A program made the position numbers and the translations under genes. Positions 30,352 to 38,924 of a stretch of 39,999 bases of DNA are shown here, piece by piece. The stretch's first letter is position 1, and the number at the start of each line of letters is the position of its first letter. The notes below the pieces were generated by a model that was not told the origin of the DNA, searched no databases, and was given only the letters and a program-made list of their open reading frames with translations. Source of the stretch: Streptomyces prunicolor NBRC 13075 (GTDB lineage Bacteria; Actinomycetota; Actinomycetes; Streptomycetales; Streptomycetaceae); the NCBI RefSeq assembly GCF_000367365.1, contig NZ_BARF01000037.1:1-39999 (forward strand), in the 5' to 3' direction.

Positions 30352-33300
30352 GTGTCGTCACAGTCCCCCAGTAACTCGACCATCTCGACCGAGTCCGACC
30401 AAGCCGCGGGTAAGAATCCCGCGGCGGCGTTCGGTCCCAACGAGTGGCTCGTCGACGAGATCTATCAGCAGTACCTCCAGGATCCGAACTCGGTGGACCG
30501 AGCCTGGTGGGACTTCTTCGCCGACTACAAGCCGGGCGCGGCTGCCGCCCCGACCTCGACTTCGGCGGGTACTGCGGCCGCGGGGGCCGCAGCGCCCACC
30601 ACCCCGGCCCCGGCCGCACCCGTAGCCGCAGCTCCGGCTCCGGCCCCGGTCGCTCCTGCCGCGCCCGTGGCTCCGGCGGTCCCCGCGCCGGCGCCCGCAG
30701 CGGCCGCTCCGGCGCCGGTGAAGGCCGTAGCCCCGGCTCCGGCGCCTGCGAAGGCGGCGGCCCCGGTCGCTCAGCCGAAGAAGGCGGAGCCCGCGGCCGA
30801 GGCCACTGGTGGCCCGGAGTTCGTGACGCTGCGCGGTCCCGCCGCCGCGGTCGCGAAGAACATGAACGCTTCGGTCGAGGTCCCCACCGCCACGTCGGTG
30901 CGCGCGGTCCCGGTCAAGCTGCTCTTCGACAACCGCATCGTCATCAACAACCACCTGAAGCGCGCCCGGGGCGGGAAGATCTCCTTCACCCACCTCATCG
31001 GCTACGCGATGGTGCAGGCCATCAAGGCCATGCCGTCGATGAACTACTCGTTCGTCGAGAAGGACGGCAAGCCGACCCTGGTCAAGCCGGAGCACGTCAA
31101 CTTCGGTCTCGCCATCGACCTGGTGAAGCCCAACGGCGACCGCCAGCTCGTCGTCGCCGGCATCAAGAAGGCCGAGACGCTGAACTTCTTCGAGTTCTGG
31201 CAGGCCTACGAGGACATCGTCCGCCGCGCCCGCGACGGCAAGCTGACGATGGATGACTTCACGGGCGTCACCGTGTCGTTGACCAACCCCGGCGGCCTCG
31301 GCACCGTCCACTCGGTGCCGCGTCTGATGCCCGGTCAGTCGGTCATCATGGGCGTCGGCTCGATGGACTACCCGGCCGAGTTCCAGGGCACGAGCCAGGA
31401 CACCCTCAACAAGCTCGGTATCTCGAAGGTCATGACGCTCACGTCGACCTACGACCACCGGGTCATCCAGGGCGCGGCCTCCGGCGAGTTCCTGCGCGTC
31501 GTCGCGAACCTCCTGCTCGGCGAGAGCGGCTTCTACGACGAGATCTTCGAGGCGCTGCGCATCCCGTACGAGCCGGTCCGCTGGCTCAAGGACATCGACG
31601 CGTCGCACGACAACGACGTGACGAAGGCCGCCCGCGTCTTCGAGCTGATCCACTCCTACCGGGTCCGCGGCCACGTCATGGCCGACACCGACCCGCTGGA
31701 GTACCGCCAGCGCAAGCACCCCGACCTGGACATCACCGAGCACGGCCTCACCCTGTGGGACCTGGAGCGGGAGTTCGCGGTCGGCGGCTTCGCCGGCAAG
31801 TCCCTGATGAAGCTGCGCGACATCCTCGGCGTGCTGCGCGACTCGTACTGCCGCACCACGGGCATCGAGTTCATGCACATCCAGGACCCGAAGCAGCGCA
31901 AGTGGATCCAGGACCGCATCGAGCGCTCGCACTCCAAGCCGGAGCGCGAGGAGCAACTGCGCATCCTGCGCCGCCTGAACGCGGCGGAGGCCTTCGAGAC
32001 CTTCCTCCAGACGAAGTACGTCGGCCAGAAGCGCTTCTCCCTCGAGGGCGGCGAGTCGGTCATCCCGCTGCTGGACGCGGTCATCGACAGCGCGGCCGAG
32101 TCGCGCCTCGACGAGGTCGTCATCGGCATGGCCCACCGCGGCCGCCTGAACGTGCTCGCGAACATCGTCGGCAAGTCGTACGCCCAGATCTTCCGCGAGT
32201 TCGAGGGCAACCTCGACCCGAAGTCGATGCACGGCTCCGGCGACGTGAAGTACCACCTGGGCGCCCAGGGCACGTTCACCGGCCTGGACGGCGAGCAGAT
32301 CAAGGTCACGCTCGCGGCGAACCCGTCCCACCTGGAGACGGTCGACCCGATCATCGAGGGCATCGTCCGCGCCCGCCAGGACATCATCAACAAGGGCGGC
32401 ACGGACTTCACGGTCCTGCCTCTGGCCCTGCACGGTGACGCGGCCTTCGCGGGCCAGGGCGTGGTGGCCGAGACGCTCAACATGTCGCAGCTGCGCGGCT
32501 ACCGCACCGGCGGCACGATCCACATCGTCATCAACAACCAGGTCGGCTTCACGGCGGCTCCCGAGTCGTCGCGTTCCTCGATGTACGCCACGGACGTGGC
32601 CCGCATGATCGAGGCCCCGATCTTCCACGTGAACGGCGACGACCCCGAGGCCGTCGTCCGCGTCGCCCGCCTGGCCTTCGAGTTCCGTCAGGCGTTCAAC
32701 AAGGACGTGGTGATCGACCTCATCTGCTACCGCCGCCGCGGTCACAACGAGTCGGACAACCCGGCCTTCACCCAGCCCCTGATGTACGACCTGATCGACA
32801 AGAAGCGCTCGGTGCGCAAGCTGTACACCGAGTCGCTGATCGGTCGCGGCGACATCACCCTGGAAGAGGCCGAACAGGCGCTCCAGGACTACCAGGGCCA
32901 GCTGGAGAAGGTCTTCACGGAGGTCCGCGAGGCGACCGCCCAGCCGGGTGCGGCGCCGATGTCGGACCCGCAGGCGGAGTTCCCGGTCGCGGTCTCCACC
33001 GCGATCTCCTCGGAGGTCGTCAAGCGGATCGCCGAGTCCCAGGTCAACATCCCGGACAACTTCCACGTTCACCCGCGCCTGCTGCCCCAGCTGCAGCGCC
33101 GGGCGACGATGGTCGAGGACGGGACGATCGACTGGGGCATGGGCGAGACGCTCGCGATCGGCTCGCTGCTCCTTGAGGGCACCCCGGTGCGCCTCTCCGG
33201 CCAGGACTCCCGCCGAGGCACGTTCGGCCAGCGCCACGCGGTCCTCATCGACCGTCAGACGGGCGAGGACTACACCCCGCTCCAGTACCTCTCCGAGGAC

Positions 33301-34179
33301 CAGGCCCGCTACAACGTCTACGACTCCCTCCTCTCCGAGTACGCGGTCATGGGCTTCGAGTACGGCTACTCGCTGGCCCGCCCCGACGCGCTCGTGATGT
33401 GGGAGGCGCAGTTCGGCGACTTCGTCAACGGCGCGCAGAGTGTGGTCGACGAGTACATCTCGGCGGCGGAACAGAAGTGGGGCCAGACGTCCGGCGTCAC
33501 GCTCCTCCTCCCCCACGGCTACGAGGGCCAGGGCCCGGACCACTCCTCGGCCCGCGTGGAGCGCTTCCTGCAACTCTGCGCGCAGAACAACATGACGGTC
33601 GCGATGCCGACCCTCCCGTCGAACTACTTCCACCTCCTGCGGTGGCAGGTGCACAACCCGCACCACAAGCCGCTGGTGGTCTTCACCCCGAAGTCGATGC
33701 TGCGCCTCAAGGCCGCGGCGTCGAAGACGGAGGAGTTCACGACGGGCCAGTTCCGCCCGGTCATCGGCGACGCGTCGGTGACGGACCCGGCGGCCGTCCG
33801 CAAGGTCGTCTTCGTCACGGGCAAGCTGTACTACGACCTGGACGCCGAGCGGGTCAAGCGCGGCTCCACGGACACGGCGATCATCCGGCTCGAGCGGCTC
33901 TACCCGCTGCCCGGTGCCGAGGTCCAGGCCGAGATCGCCAAGTACCCGAACGCCGAGAAGTACCTCTGGGCCCAGGAGGAGCCGGCCAACCAGGGCGCCT
34001 GGCCGTTCATCGCCCTGAACCTGATCGACCACCTGGACCTGGCGGTCGGCGCGGATGTTCCTCACGGGGAGCGGCTGCGGCGGATCTCCCGCCCGCACGG
34101 CTCGTCGCCGGCGGTCGGTTCCGCCAAGCGGCATCAGGCTGAGCAGGAGCAGTTGGTGCGTGAGGTGTTCGAGGCGTAA
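30352..34179 (+). CDS. kgd: multifunctional 2-oxoglutarate dehydrogenase E1 / dihydrolipoyl succinyltransferase-like fusion
   Basis: 1275 aa from GTG 30352; the frame is open further upstream but AAGAGGG lies at a usable distance from this GTG and the known N-terminus follows. N-terminal helix NEWLVDEIYQQYLQDPNSVD, an Ala/Pro-rich linker (about 62-150), an E2-like acyltransferase core (about 155-395) with the active-site segment YDHRVIQGAASGEF (His at about 369) but no lipoyl domain, then E1: TPP site GDAAFAGQGVVAE to VINNQVGF (about 693-730) and the C-terminal transketolase half. It catalyses the TCA step from 2-oxoglutarate. The fused architecture is the actinobacterial type, regulated by the FHA protein GarA/OdhI in relatives. 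The symbol sucA is also used. Confidence 0.96.
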   Translation: MSSQSPSNSTISTESDQAAGKNPAAAFGPNEWLVDEIYQQYLQDPNSVDRAWWDFFADYKPGAAAAPTSTSAGTAAAGAAAPTTPAPAAPVAAAPAPAPVAPAAPVAPAVPAPAPAAAAPAPVKAVAPAPAPAKAAAPVAQPKKAEPAAEATGGPEFVTLRGPAAAVAKNMNASVEVPTATSVRAVPVKLLFDNRIVINNHLKRARGGKISFTHLIGYAMVQAIKAMPSMNYSFVEKDGKPTLVKPEHVNFGLAIDLVKPNGDRQLVVAGIKKAETLNFFEFWQAYEDIVRRARDGKLTMDDFTGVTVSLTNPGGLGTVHSVPRLMPGQSVIMGVGSMDYPAEFQGTSQDTLNKLGISKVMTLTSTYDHRVIQGAASGEFLRVVANLLLGESGFYDEIFEALRIPYEPVRWLKDIDASHDNDVTKAARVFELIHSYRVRGHVMADTDPLEYRQRKHPDLDITEHGLTLWDLEREFAVGGFAGKSLMKLRDILGVLRDSYCRTTGIEFMHIQDPKQRKWIQDRIERSHSKPEREEQLRILRRLNAAEAFETFLQTKYVGQKRFSLEGGESVIPLLDAVIDSAAESRLDEVVIGMAHRGRLNVLANIVGKSYAQIFREFEGNLDPKSMHGSGDVKYHLGAQGTFTGLDGEQIKVTLAANPSHLETVDPIIEGIVRARQDIINKGGTDFTVLPLALHGDAAFAGQGVVAETLNMSQLRGYRTGGTIHIVINNQVGFTAAPESSRSSMYATDVARMIEAPIFHVNGDDPEAVVRVARLAFEFRQAFNKDVVIDLICYRRRGHNESDNPAFTQPLMYDLIDKKRSVRKLYTESLIGRGDITLEEAEQALQDYQGQLEKVFTEVREATAQPGAAPMSDPQAEFPVAVSTAISSEVVKRIAESQVNIPDNFHVHPRLLPQLQRRATMVEDGTIDWGMGETLAIGSLLLEGTPVRLSGQDSRRGTFGQRHAVLIDRQTGEDYTPLQYLSEDQARYNVYDSLLSEYAVMGFEYGYSLARPDALVMWEAQFGDFVNGAQSVVDEYISAAEQKWGQTSGVTLLLPHGYEGQGPDHSSARVERFLQLCAQNNMTVAMPTLPSNYFHLLRWQVHNPHHKPLVVFTPKSMLRLKAAASKTEEFTTGQFRPVIGDASVTDPAAVRKVVFVTGKLYYDLDAERVKRGSTDTAIIRLERLYPLPGAEVQAEIAKYPNAEKYLWAQEEPANQGAWPFIALNLIDHLDLAVGADVPHGERLRRISRPHGSSPAVGSAKRHQAEQEQLVREVFEA

Positions 34180-34199
34180 GCGCCCCGCACTGTCGTACG

Positions 34200-34240
34200 C
34201 GGCCGGGCCGCACCCCCACTCCGGGGGTGCGGTCCGGCCG
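34200..34240 (+). terminator. terminator of the 2-oxoglutarate dehydrogenase gene
   Basis: 18-pair stem with one G-T wobble: outer CGGCCGG / CCGGCCG, inner CCGCACCCCC / GGGGGTGCGG, loop ACTCC, followed by TTT. Confidence 0.88.
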
Positions 34241-34264
34241 TTTGCGCGCACTTATCCTTGACCC

Positions 34265-34447
34265 ATGTACTTCACGGACCGTGGCATCGAGGAACTGGAG
34301 AAGCGGCGCGGCGAGGAAGAAGTCACCTTCGAGTGGCTCGCCGAGCAGCTGCGGACGTTCGTCGATCTGAACCCCGACTTCGAGGTCCCGGTGGAACGCC
34401 TGGCGACCTGGCTGGCGCGACTGGACGACGACGAGGACGACGAGTAG
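34265..34447 (+). CDS. DUF6104 family small protein (60 aa)
   Basis: MYFTDRGIEELEKRRGEEEV, then WLAEQLRTFVDLNPDFEVPV, ending in an acidic DDDEDDE tail. Conserved in Streptomyces right after the 2-oxoglutarate dehydrogenase gene as far as I remember. No Shine-Dalgarno; TATCCT (34253-34258) is a -10 candidate six bases before the ATG, so the message may be leaderless and separate from kgd, which ends in a terminator. Function unknown. Confidence 0.85.
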   Translation: MYFTDRGIEELEKRRGEEEVTFEWLAEQLRTFVDLNPDFEVPVERLATWLARLDDDEDDE

Positions 34448-34498
34448 TTCCTCCTACGATGGTGCCGCTGGTTCCTACGGCGGTGCCGCCGGCGTGTG

Positions 34499-35344
34499 TC
34501 AGTCGCGCGGGCGGGCGAGGTCGTAGGCGAGGCCCAGCAGCCCGTGGGACAGGAGCAGCGCCCCCGCCACCGTCCAGCCTCCGCTACGGCGTCGTAGGCC
34601 CCAGGTCGTGAGCGGGAGGCCGGCTGCCGCCTGGGTCAGGGCCAGGGCGCGTGCTCTGGGGGTGCCGGACCAGGGCATCCAGGGGCCGAGGCGGCTGCTG
34701 TCGACGGCGTCGAGTTCCGCGCGGACCGCCTCACGCCAGCCCGACCACTCCACCTGCTGGGCATCCGGGCGGATGCGGGCGATCTCGCGGAGGCGGTCGG
34801 CGGGTTCGCCCGGGGTGAGCCCTGTGGGTAGGGCCACTCCCGCGCGCGTGAGGACCGCCAGGAGGCCGCGCAGGCGGGTGCGGGCGTCGGTCTCGGGGGC
34901 CGGTTTCGTGAGGTGGTCCAGGGACTGCAGGTCCAGTACGGGGTCCAGGCCCAGGCGTGCGGCGAAGGTGCGCATCGCCTCGTCCTCGCCGGCCGGGGTG
35001 CCGTCGGTGAGCCAGACGTAGCCGACGGGGCGGCGGAATCCCGAGGCCAGGGTGTAGCCCGCGCGGTCGGCGTCCCACCACAGGGCGAGTACCGGCCAGG
35101 GGGCGCCGACGGCGAGTGCGGTGGCCCAGCCGGTGAGGACGCGGTCGACCGGTTCCTCGCCGTGCAGCCAGGGCTTGCCCTCTGGGACGAGGACGCTCCA
35201 GTCGTCGCCCGCGCGGGTCAGCAGCATGCGTTCACGGAGCGGGTGGGCCGCCTGGGCGACGGACTCGGGGTCCGCCCGGCAGAGCAGCAGGGCGCCCGGG
35301 GTGGCACCGGTCCGGTGTCTGGCCTGCGGCTTCTCCGTCGACAT
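34499..35344 (-). CDS. hypothetical protein with a C-terminal membrane segment (281 aa)
   Basis: ATG 35344; GTG 35350 is an alternative. A -10-like TAGCGT (35351-35356, minus strand) lies directly upstream, so it may be leaderless. The protein is Trp-rich (WSVLVPEGKPWLHGEEPVDR, WPVLALWWDADRAGY) and ends in a hydrophobic GWTVAGALLLSHGLLGLAYD. Conserved-looking in Streptomyces but without a family I can name. Convergent with DUF6104. Confidence 0.78.
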   Translation of the reverse strand: MSTEKPQARHRTGATPGALLLCRADPESVAQAAHPLRERMLLTRAGDDWSVLVPEGKPWLHGEEPVDRVLTGWATALAVGAPWPVLALWWDADRAGYTLASGFRRPVGYVWLTDGTPAGEDEAMRTFAARLGLDPVLDLQSLDHLTKPAPETDARTRLRGLLAVLTRAGVALPTGLTPGEPADRLREIARIRPDAQQVEWSGWREAVRAELDAVDSSRLGPWMPWSGTPRARALALTQAAAGLPLTTWGLRRRSGGWTVAGALLLSHGLLGLAYDLARPRD

Positions 35345-35413
35345 GGTCACACGCTAGGGCAATGGGCCCATTTCCGCCGGTTGTCCGGAGTCCGGCGTCC
35401 GCTGTCCAATCCC

Positions 35414-35448
35414 CGACCTCCGACCTCCGACCTCCGACCTCCGCCCTC
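35414..35448. repeat. 7-bp tandem repeat (CGACCTC x4 + CGCCCTC)
   Basis: Five contiguous 7-mers between the hypothetical gene and the DUF4097 promoter. Length variation by slippage is likely. Confidence 0.8.
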
Positions 35449-35471
35449 CGGTGATCACCGAAACGAGTGTC

Positions 35472-35528
35472 TTGACTTTCGACATCCACGATATATCGTG
35501 TTTCTCGGAAGACGCGATATGGCGCGTC
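35472..35528 (+). promoter_or_regulatory. promoter and PadR operator of the DUF4097-padR operon
   Basis: -35 TTGACT (35472-35477), 16-bp spacer, -10 TATCGT (35494-35499). A perfect 12-bp palindrome ACGATATATCGT (35488-35499) covers the -10. A second, weaker site GACGCGATATGGCGCGTC (35511-35528) is centred 26 bp further on. The likely ligand is the PadR protein of the same operon, since PadR operators are AT-rich palindromes of this kind. Confidence 0.65.
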
Positions 35529-35563
35529 GTGTTCCGTCCGGTTAGGCCGAGGAGGTCTGCATC

Positions 35564-36733
35564 ATGTCCGAGTGGTCCGTCGCAGAGCCCAAGAAGCTCA
35601 CGTTCGACGAGCCCGTGAGCGATCTCCACGTGCGCATCGTCAACGGAACGGTGAACGTCGTGGGGACGGACGAGGGTTCCGCCCGCATGGAAATCTCCGA
35701 GATCGACGGGCCGCCCTTGGTGGTGACCCAGAAGAACGGCACGCTGACGGTGGCGTACGAGGACCTCCCCTGGAAGGGCTTCCTCAAGTGGCTCGACCGG
35801 AAGGGCTGGCGGCGCAGCGCGGTGGTCTCCCTGGCCGTTCCCGCGAGCACGCGCGTCGAGGTCGGGGTGGTCGGTGCGGCGGCCGTCGTCTCCGGGATCA
35901 GCGGGCCTTCGGTGGTGCGGGGCGTCACCGGTGACACGACCCTCGTCAGCCTCTCCGGATCCGTTCGCGCCGAGACGGTCTCCGGGAATCTGGAGGCCCA
36001 GGCCGTCACCGGCGACCTCCGCTTCAACTCCGTCTCCGGCGATCTCACCGTGGTCGAGGGCTCGGGGCCCTCCGTGCGCGCCGAGTCGGTCAGCGGCTCG
36101 ATGATCGTGGACCTCGACCCGGACGGCCCGACCGACGTCCGGCTGACCAATGTCTCGGGCGAGATCGCCATCCGGCTGCCGCATCCGGCGGACGCGGACG
36201 TCGAGGCGAACACGGCGAGCGGTTCGATCTCCAACGCGTTCGACGGGTTGCGGGTGCACGGCCAGTGGGGCGCCCACAAAATCACCGGCCGCCTGGGCGC
36301 GGGCACCGGGAAGCTGCGCGCTACGACGGTCTCCGGTTCGATCGCACTGCTGCGTCGTCCGGCGGCGGAGGAGGACGAGGGCGAGGGCGGGCCGTGGGAC
36401 GGGGACACGGAGGCGACCGTCTCGGCGACACAGGCCGACAAGACGCCTCGGCCCGACATGACAAAGGGGCCCGGAGTTTCGACAGAGCCCGAGGACAGTG
36501 GGCCGGGCGACACGGCCGAGGAGACGGGGTCACAGGAGAAGACGTCTCAGGAGAAGGAGCCGGACGCTTCGGACGACGCCACCGGTGCCCCTGCGCCCGG
36601 CGTGACGGACGACGCTTCCGGCGCCCCTGTGGACCAGGCTCAGGGCGACTCGGGGGACAATTCCGTTTCCGGCCCAGGTGGTGCTTCCGGCACCGCCGAG
36701 GCCGACGGCACGACCGACAAGAAGGTGCTCTGA
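35564..36733 (+). CDS. DUF4097 family beta-helix protein
   Basis: 389 aa with a strong RBS (GAGGAGG). Residues about 15-265 form repeated short strands (VSGSVRAETVSGNLEAQAVT, GDLRFNSVSGDLTVVEGSGP), the DUF4097/bactofilin-like right-handed beta solenoid. Residues 270-389 are an acidic, Glu/Asp/Thr/Gly-rich disordered tail with repeated DDATGAPAPGV / DDASGAPVDQA. No signal peptide or membrane segment. It is followed one base after its stop by padR. Function unknown; proteins of this type are often paired with PadR regulators or PspC/LiaI-like stress genes. Confidence 0.85.
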   Translation: MSEWSVAEPKKLTFDEPVSDLHVRIVNGTVNVVGTDEGSARMEISEIDGPPLVVTQKNGTLTVAYEDLPWKGFLKWLDRKGWRRSAVVSLAVPASTRVEVGVVGAAAVVSGISGPSVVRGVTGDTTLVSLSGSVRAETVSGNLEAQAVTGDLRFNSVSGDLTVVEGSGPSVRAESVSGSMIVDLDPDGPTDVRLTNVSGEIAIRLPHPADADVEANTASGSISNAFDGLRVHGQWGAHKITGRLGAGTGKLRATTVSGSIALLRRPAAEEDEGEGGPWDGDTEATVSATQADKTPRPDMTKGPGVSTEPEDSGPGDTAEETGSQEKTSQEKEPDASDDATGAPAPGVTDDASGAPVDQAQGDSGDNSVSGPGGASGTAEADGTTDKKVL

Positions 36734-36734
36734 C

Positions 36735-37835
36735 ATGCCTCCCGTCTTCGCCCACGGCCGCCTCCGCCTCTACCTGCTGAAGCTGCTGGACGAGGCCCCC
36801 CGACACGGCTACGAGGTCATCCGCCTCCTGGAGGAGCGCTTCCAGGGGCTGTACGCGCCCTCGGCGGGCACGGTCTACCCGCGCCTGTCCAAGCTGGAGG
36901 CCGAGGGCCTGGTCACCCACACCACCGAGGGCGGCCGCAAGGTGTACTCCATCACGGACGCCGGCCGCGCCGAACTGGCCGACCGCAGCGGCGAGTTGGC
37001 CGACCTGGAGCTGGAGATCCGCGAGTCGGTCGCCGAACTGGCCGCCGAGATCCGGGCCGACGTCCGGGGCGCGGCGGGTGACCTGCGGCGCGAGATGCGC
37101 GCGGCGGCCTCCGAGGCCCGCCAGGGAGCCAGGACCGGGCGGGCCAGGCCGGGCGAACACGAAGGCCCCGCCGGGGACTTCACGGACTTCGCCGACAAGG
37201 AATCGTGGCGCGCCGCCAAGGAGGAGATGCGCCGCGCCAAGCAGGAGTGGAAGGAACAGGCCCGGCGCGCCAAGGACGAGAGCCGGCGGGCCCGCGAGGA
37301 GGCCCAGCAGGCCCGGCGCCAGGCCAAGGAGGCGCAGGCGCGGGCTTGGGCACAGGCCCAGGAGGAGATGCAGCGCATCGGCCGCCAGGTCCAGGAGCAC
37401 GCGCAGGACCACTTCGCGCGCGGCGACTGGCCCACGGGTGTGCGGGAGAGCCTGAGCGAACTGGCCAAGGAGTTCGGCGACTTCGGGAAGGAGTTCGGCA
37501 AGGACTTCGGGTTCGGGGGGCGACCGGGTGCGGGTACCGATGCGGGTGCGGGTGCGGGCAAGTCGGCCTCGACACCGGCGGCGCCCTCGACACCCGAGTA
37601 CAGCCAGACCCCGGAGGACTTCCCCGCGGAGTACGAACCGGCCTGGGCCCACGAGGACTCCACCGGCGACCCGGCCCGCGATCTGGACCGGCTCCTCGAC
37701 CGCTTCCGGGACGACATCCGTGACGCGGCCCGCGACCGTGGCGTCACCGAGGACCAACTCCGAGACACCCGGCGCCACTTGTCGGCGGCGGCGGCACACA
37801 TCGGGGCGGTACTCCGCGGCAGCCGCAAGGCCTGA
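36735..37835 (+). CDS. PadR-family regulator with unusually long coiled-coil extension
   Basis: 366 aa, far longer than the usual 110-200 aa. Winged helix (about 5-80): LRLYLLKLLDEAPRHGYEVI, then LYAPSAGTVYPRLSKLEAEG and the wing GGRKVYSITDAGR. Residues 85-235 are Ala/Arg/Glu heptad-rich coiled coil (REEAQQARRQAKEAQARAWA). Residues 236-300 are Gly/Pro-rich, and the last 60 form a helical segment (DLDRLLDRFRDDIRDAARDR). It probably autoregulates at the palindrome over its promoter and may sense envelope stress or the DUF4097 protein. Confidence 0.88.
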   Translation: MPPVFAHGRLRLYLLKLLDEAPRHGYEVIRLLEERFQGLYAPSAGTVYPRLSKLEAEGLVTHTTEGGRKVYSITDAGRAELADRSGELADLELEIRESVAELAAEIRADVRGAAGDLRREMRAAASEARQGARTGRARPGEHEGPAGDFTDFADKESWRAAKEEMRRAKQEWKEQARRAKDESRRAREEAQQARRQAKEAQARAWAQAQEEMQRIGRQVQEHAQDHFARGDWPTGVRESLSELAKEFGDFGKEFGKDFGFGGRPGAGTDAGAGAGKSASTPAAPSTPEYSQTPEDFPAEYEPAWAHEDSTGDPARDLDRLLDRFRDDIRDAARDRGVTEDQLRDTRRHLSAAAAHIGAVLRGSRKA

Positions 37836-37947
37836 GGCCAGCCCGTGAAGCACAGGCACAAGCGGTGCGCCCCGGCATCGAGCCCAGGCGCAACCGCCCC
37901 GCACCACCTCACCCCACCCCCGCACACAAGCATGTCGACCTGCCCGC

Positions 37948-38520
37948 TCAGCCCGCCGCCCTCGCCTCTCCCCCGCCGTACAGCACCCGCGTCGCCGCCT
38001 CGTGCGTCACCCCGTGGTCGGCGAGCACCTCACCCGGCACGCCGGGGAGGACGGTCAGAGCGAGGAGAAAGTGTTCGTCACCGACGTGCCGGTCGCGATG
38101 GGCGACGGCGATGCGCAGGGACTTCTCCAGGACGTCCTTGGCGCCGCGGCTGAAGACCCGGCGGCCCGACCACGACTCCTTGTCCTTGCGGTCGCCGGAC
38201 ATCGCCCCGACGCCGTGCACCTCCTCGACCCGGGCGACGATCTCCGAGACATCGATACCGAGCCCGGCAAGGGCATCGGCCTCGGCCTGCGAGAGCCCCG
38301 CACGTCGGCGCGCGTCGCCCAGAGCCCGTCGTACGGACTCCTTGCGTTCCTCGGGAGCGAGACCGAGGGCGGTCAGGGTGAAGGAGGCGCGACTGGCCTT
38401 TCGGTCGAGGAGGGCCAGCAGCAGGTGTTCGGGGTCGACGGAGCCGGACCCCGACCGCTCGCGGTGCTCCACCGCGCCCCGCACCACGGCGCGGGCGTCC
38501 TTCGTGAACCGTTCGAACAT
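37948..38520 (-). CDS. Clp N-terminal-domain protein (ClpC-N-like, stand-alone)
   Basis: 190 aa; ATG 38520 overlaps the upstream stop as TGATG. Two Clp_N repeats: MFERFTKDARAVVRGAVEHR with VDPEHLLLALLDRK, and SRGAKDVLEKSLRIAVAHRD with VGDEHFLLALTVLPG. It has no AAA+ module, so it cannot unfold proteins itself; it may act as an adaptor, decoy or phospho-arginine-type binding protein for ClpC. Co-transcribed with a small HTH protein. Confidence 0.88.
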   Translation of the reverse strand: MFERFTKDARAVVRGAVEHRERSGSGSVDPEHLLLALLDRKASRASFTLTALGLAPEERKESVRRALGDARRRAGLSQAEADALAGLGIDVSEIVARVEEVHGVGAMSGDRKDKESWSGRRVFSRGAKDVLEKSLRIAVAHRDRHVGDEHFLLALTVLPGVPGEVLADHGVTHEAATRVLYGGGEARAAG

Positions 38521-38729
38521 CACTGCCTCCCGTACTTCTTGTGCACGGCCTGCCTGCTGACACCGAGTTCCGCGGCGATCTCCTGCCACGACCAGCCCTG
38601 ATTGCGCGCACTGCGCACCTGCACCGCCTCCAGCTGCTCCACAAGCTTGCGCAGCGCGGACACGGCACGCAGGCCGACCCGTGGATCACGGTCACCCGCG
38701 CGCTCGGCGAGATCCGTTGCTTCGGTCAT
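38520..38729 (-). CDS. small helix-turn-helix regulator (69 aa)
   Basis: It starts at ATG 38729, only six bases after a -10, with no Shine-Dalgarno: a leaderless gene. The C-terminal HTH is WSWQEIAAELGVSRQAVHKK (about 46-65) and the N-terminus is a single amphipathic helix. It is the first gene of a two-gene operon with the ClpN protein. Two palindromes immediately upstream are its probable binding sites. Confidence 0.88.
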   Translation of the reverse strand: MTEATDLAERAGDRDPRVGLRAVSALRKLVEQLEAVQVRSARNQGWSWQEIAAELGVSRQAVHKKYGRQ

Positions 38730-38731
38730 GA

Positions 38732-38776
38732 TGTCAACTTACGTTGACACACCCCGCATGTCAACCAAAGTTGACA
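38732..38776 (-). promoter_or_regulatory. promoter with twin 18-bp operators for the HTH-ClpN operon
   Basis: TGTCAACTTACGTTGACA (38732-38749) and TGTCAACCAAAGTTGACA (38759-38776), 7-bp arms with a 4-bp spacer, centres 27 bp apart. On the minus strand the outer copy supplies a perfect -35 TTGACA (38764-38759) and the inner a -10 TAAGTT (38741-38736), spacer 17 bp, with the ATG six bases further. Confidence 0.82.
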
Positions 38777-38812
38777 ACCGGTGGCGACACGCAAGGTGGC
38801 GGCAAACGCCGA

Positions 38813-38840
38813 CGGCCGGCCCGGAGAACCGGACCGGCCG
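38813..38840 (-). terminator. terminator of the oxidoreductase gene
   Basis: 28-base hairpin CGGCCGG-C-CCGG / CCGG-A-CCGGCCG with an AGAA loop and one C-A mismatch, about 80 bp past the oxidoreductase stop. Confidence 0.72.
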
Positions 38841-38872
38841 CACAGAGCCACACACAGGGAAGGAAGTTGCCA

Positions 38873-38924
38873 ACCGGGATCGCTGACCGGGATCGCTGAC
38901 CGAGCTCGCTGACCGAGCTCGCTA
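38873..38924 (-). repeat. four 13-bp tandem repeats at the oxidoreductase stop
   Basis: Two copies of ACCGGGATCGCTG followed by two of ACCGAGCTCGCT(G/A), period 13. The last copy contains the stop codon of the oxidoreductase gene. Confidence 0.8.

Noticed and set aside
30358..34251. 1,297-codon open frame antisense to the 2-oxoglutarate dehydrogenase gene
   Set aside because: It is the mirror of a highly GC-biased coding gene; the translation is Leu/Val/Arg/Asp-rich with no domain, and the plus-strand gene is unambiguous.
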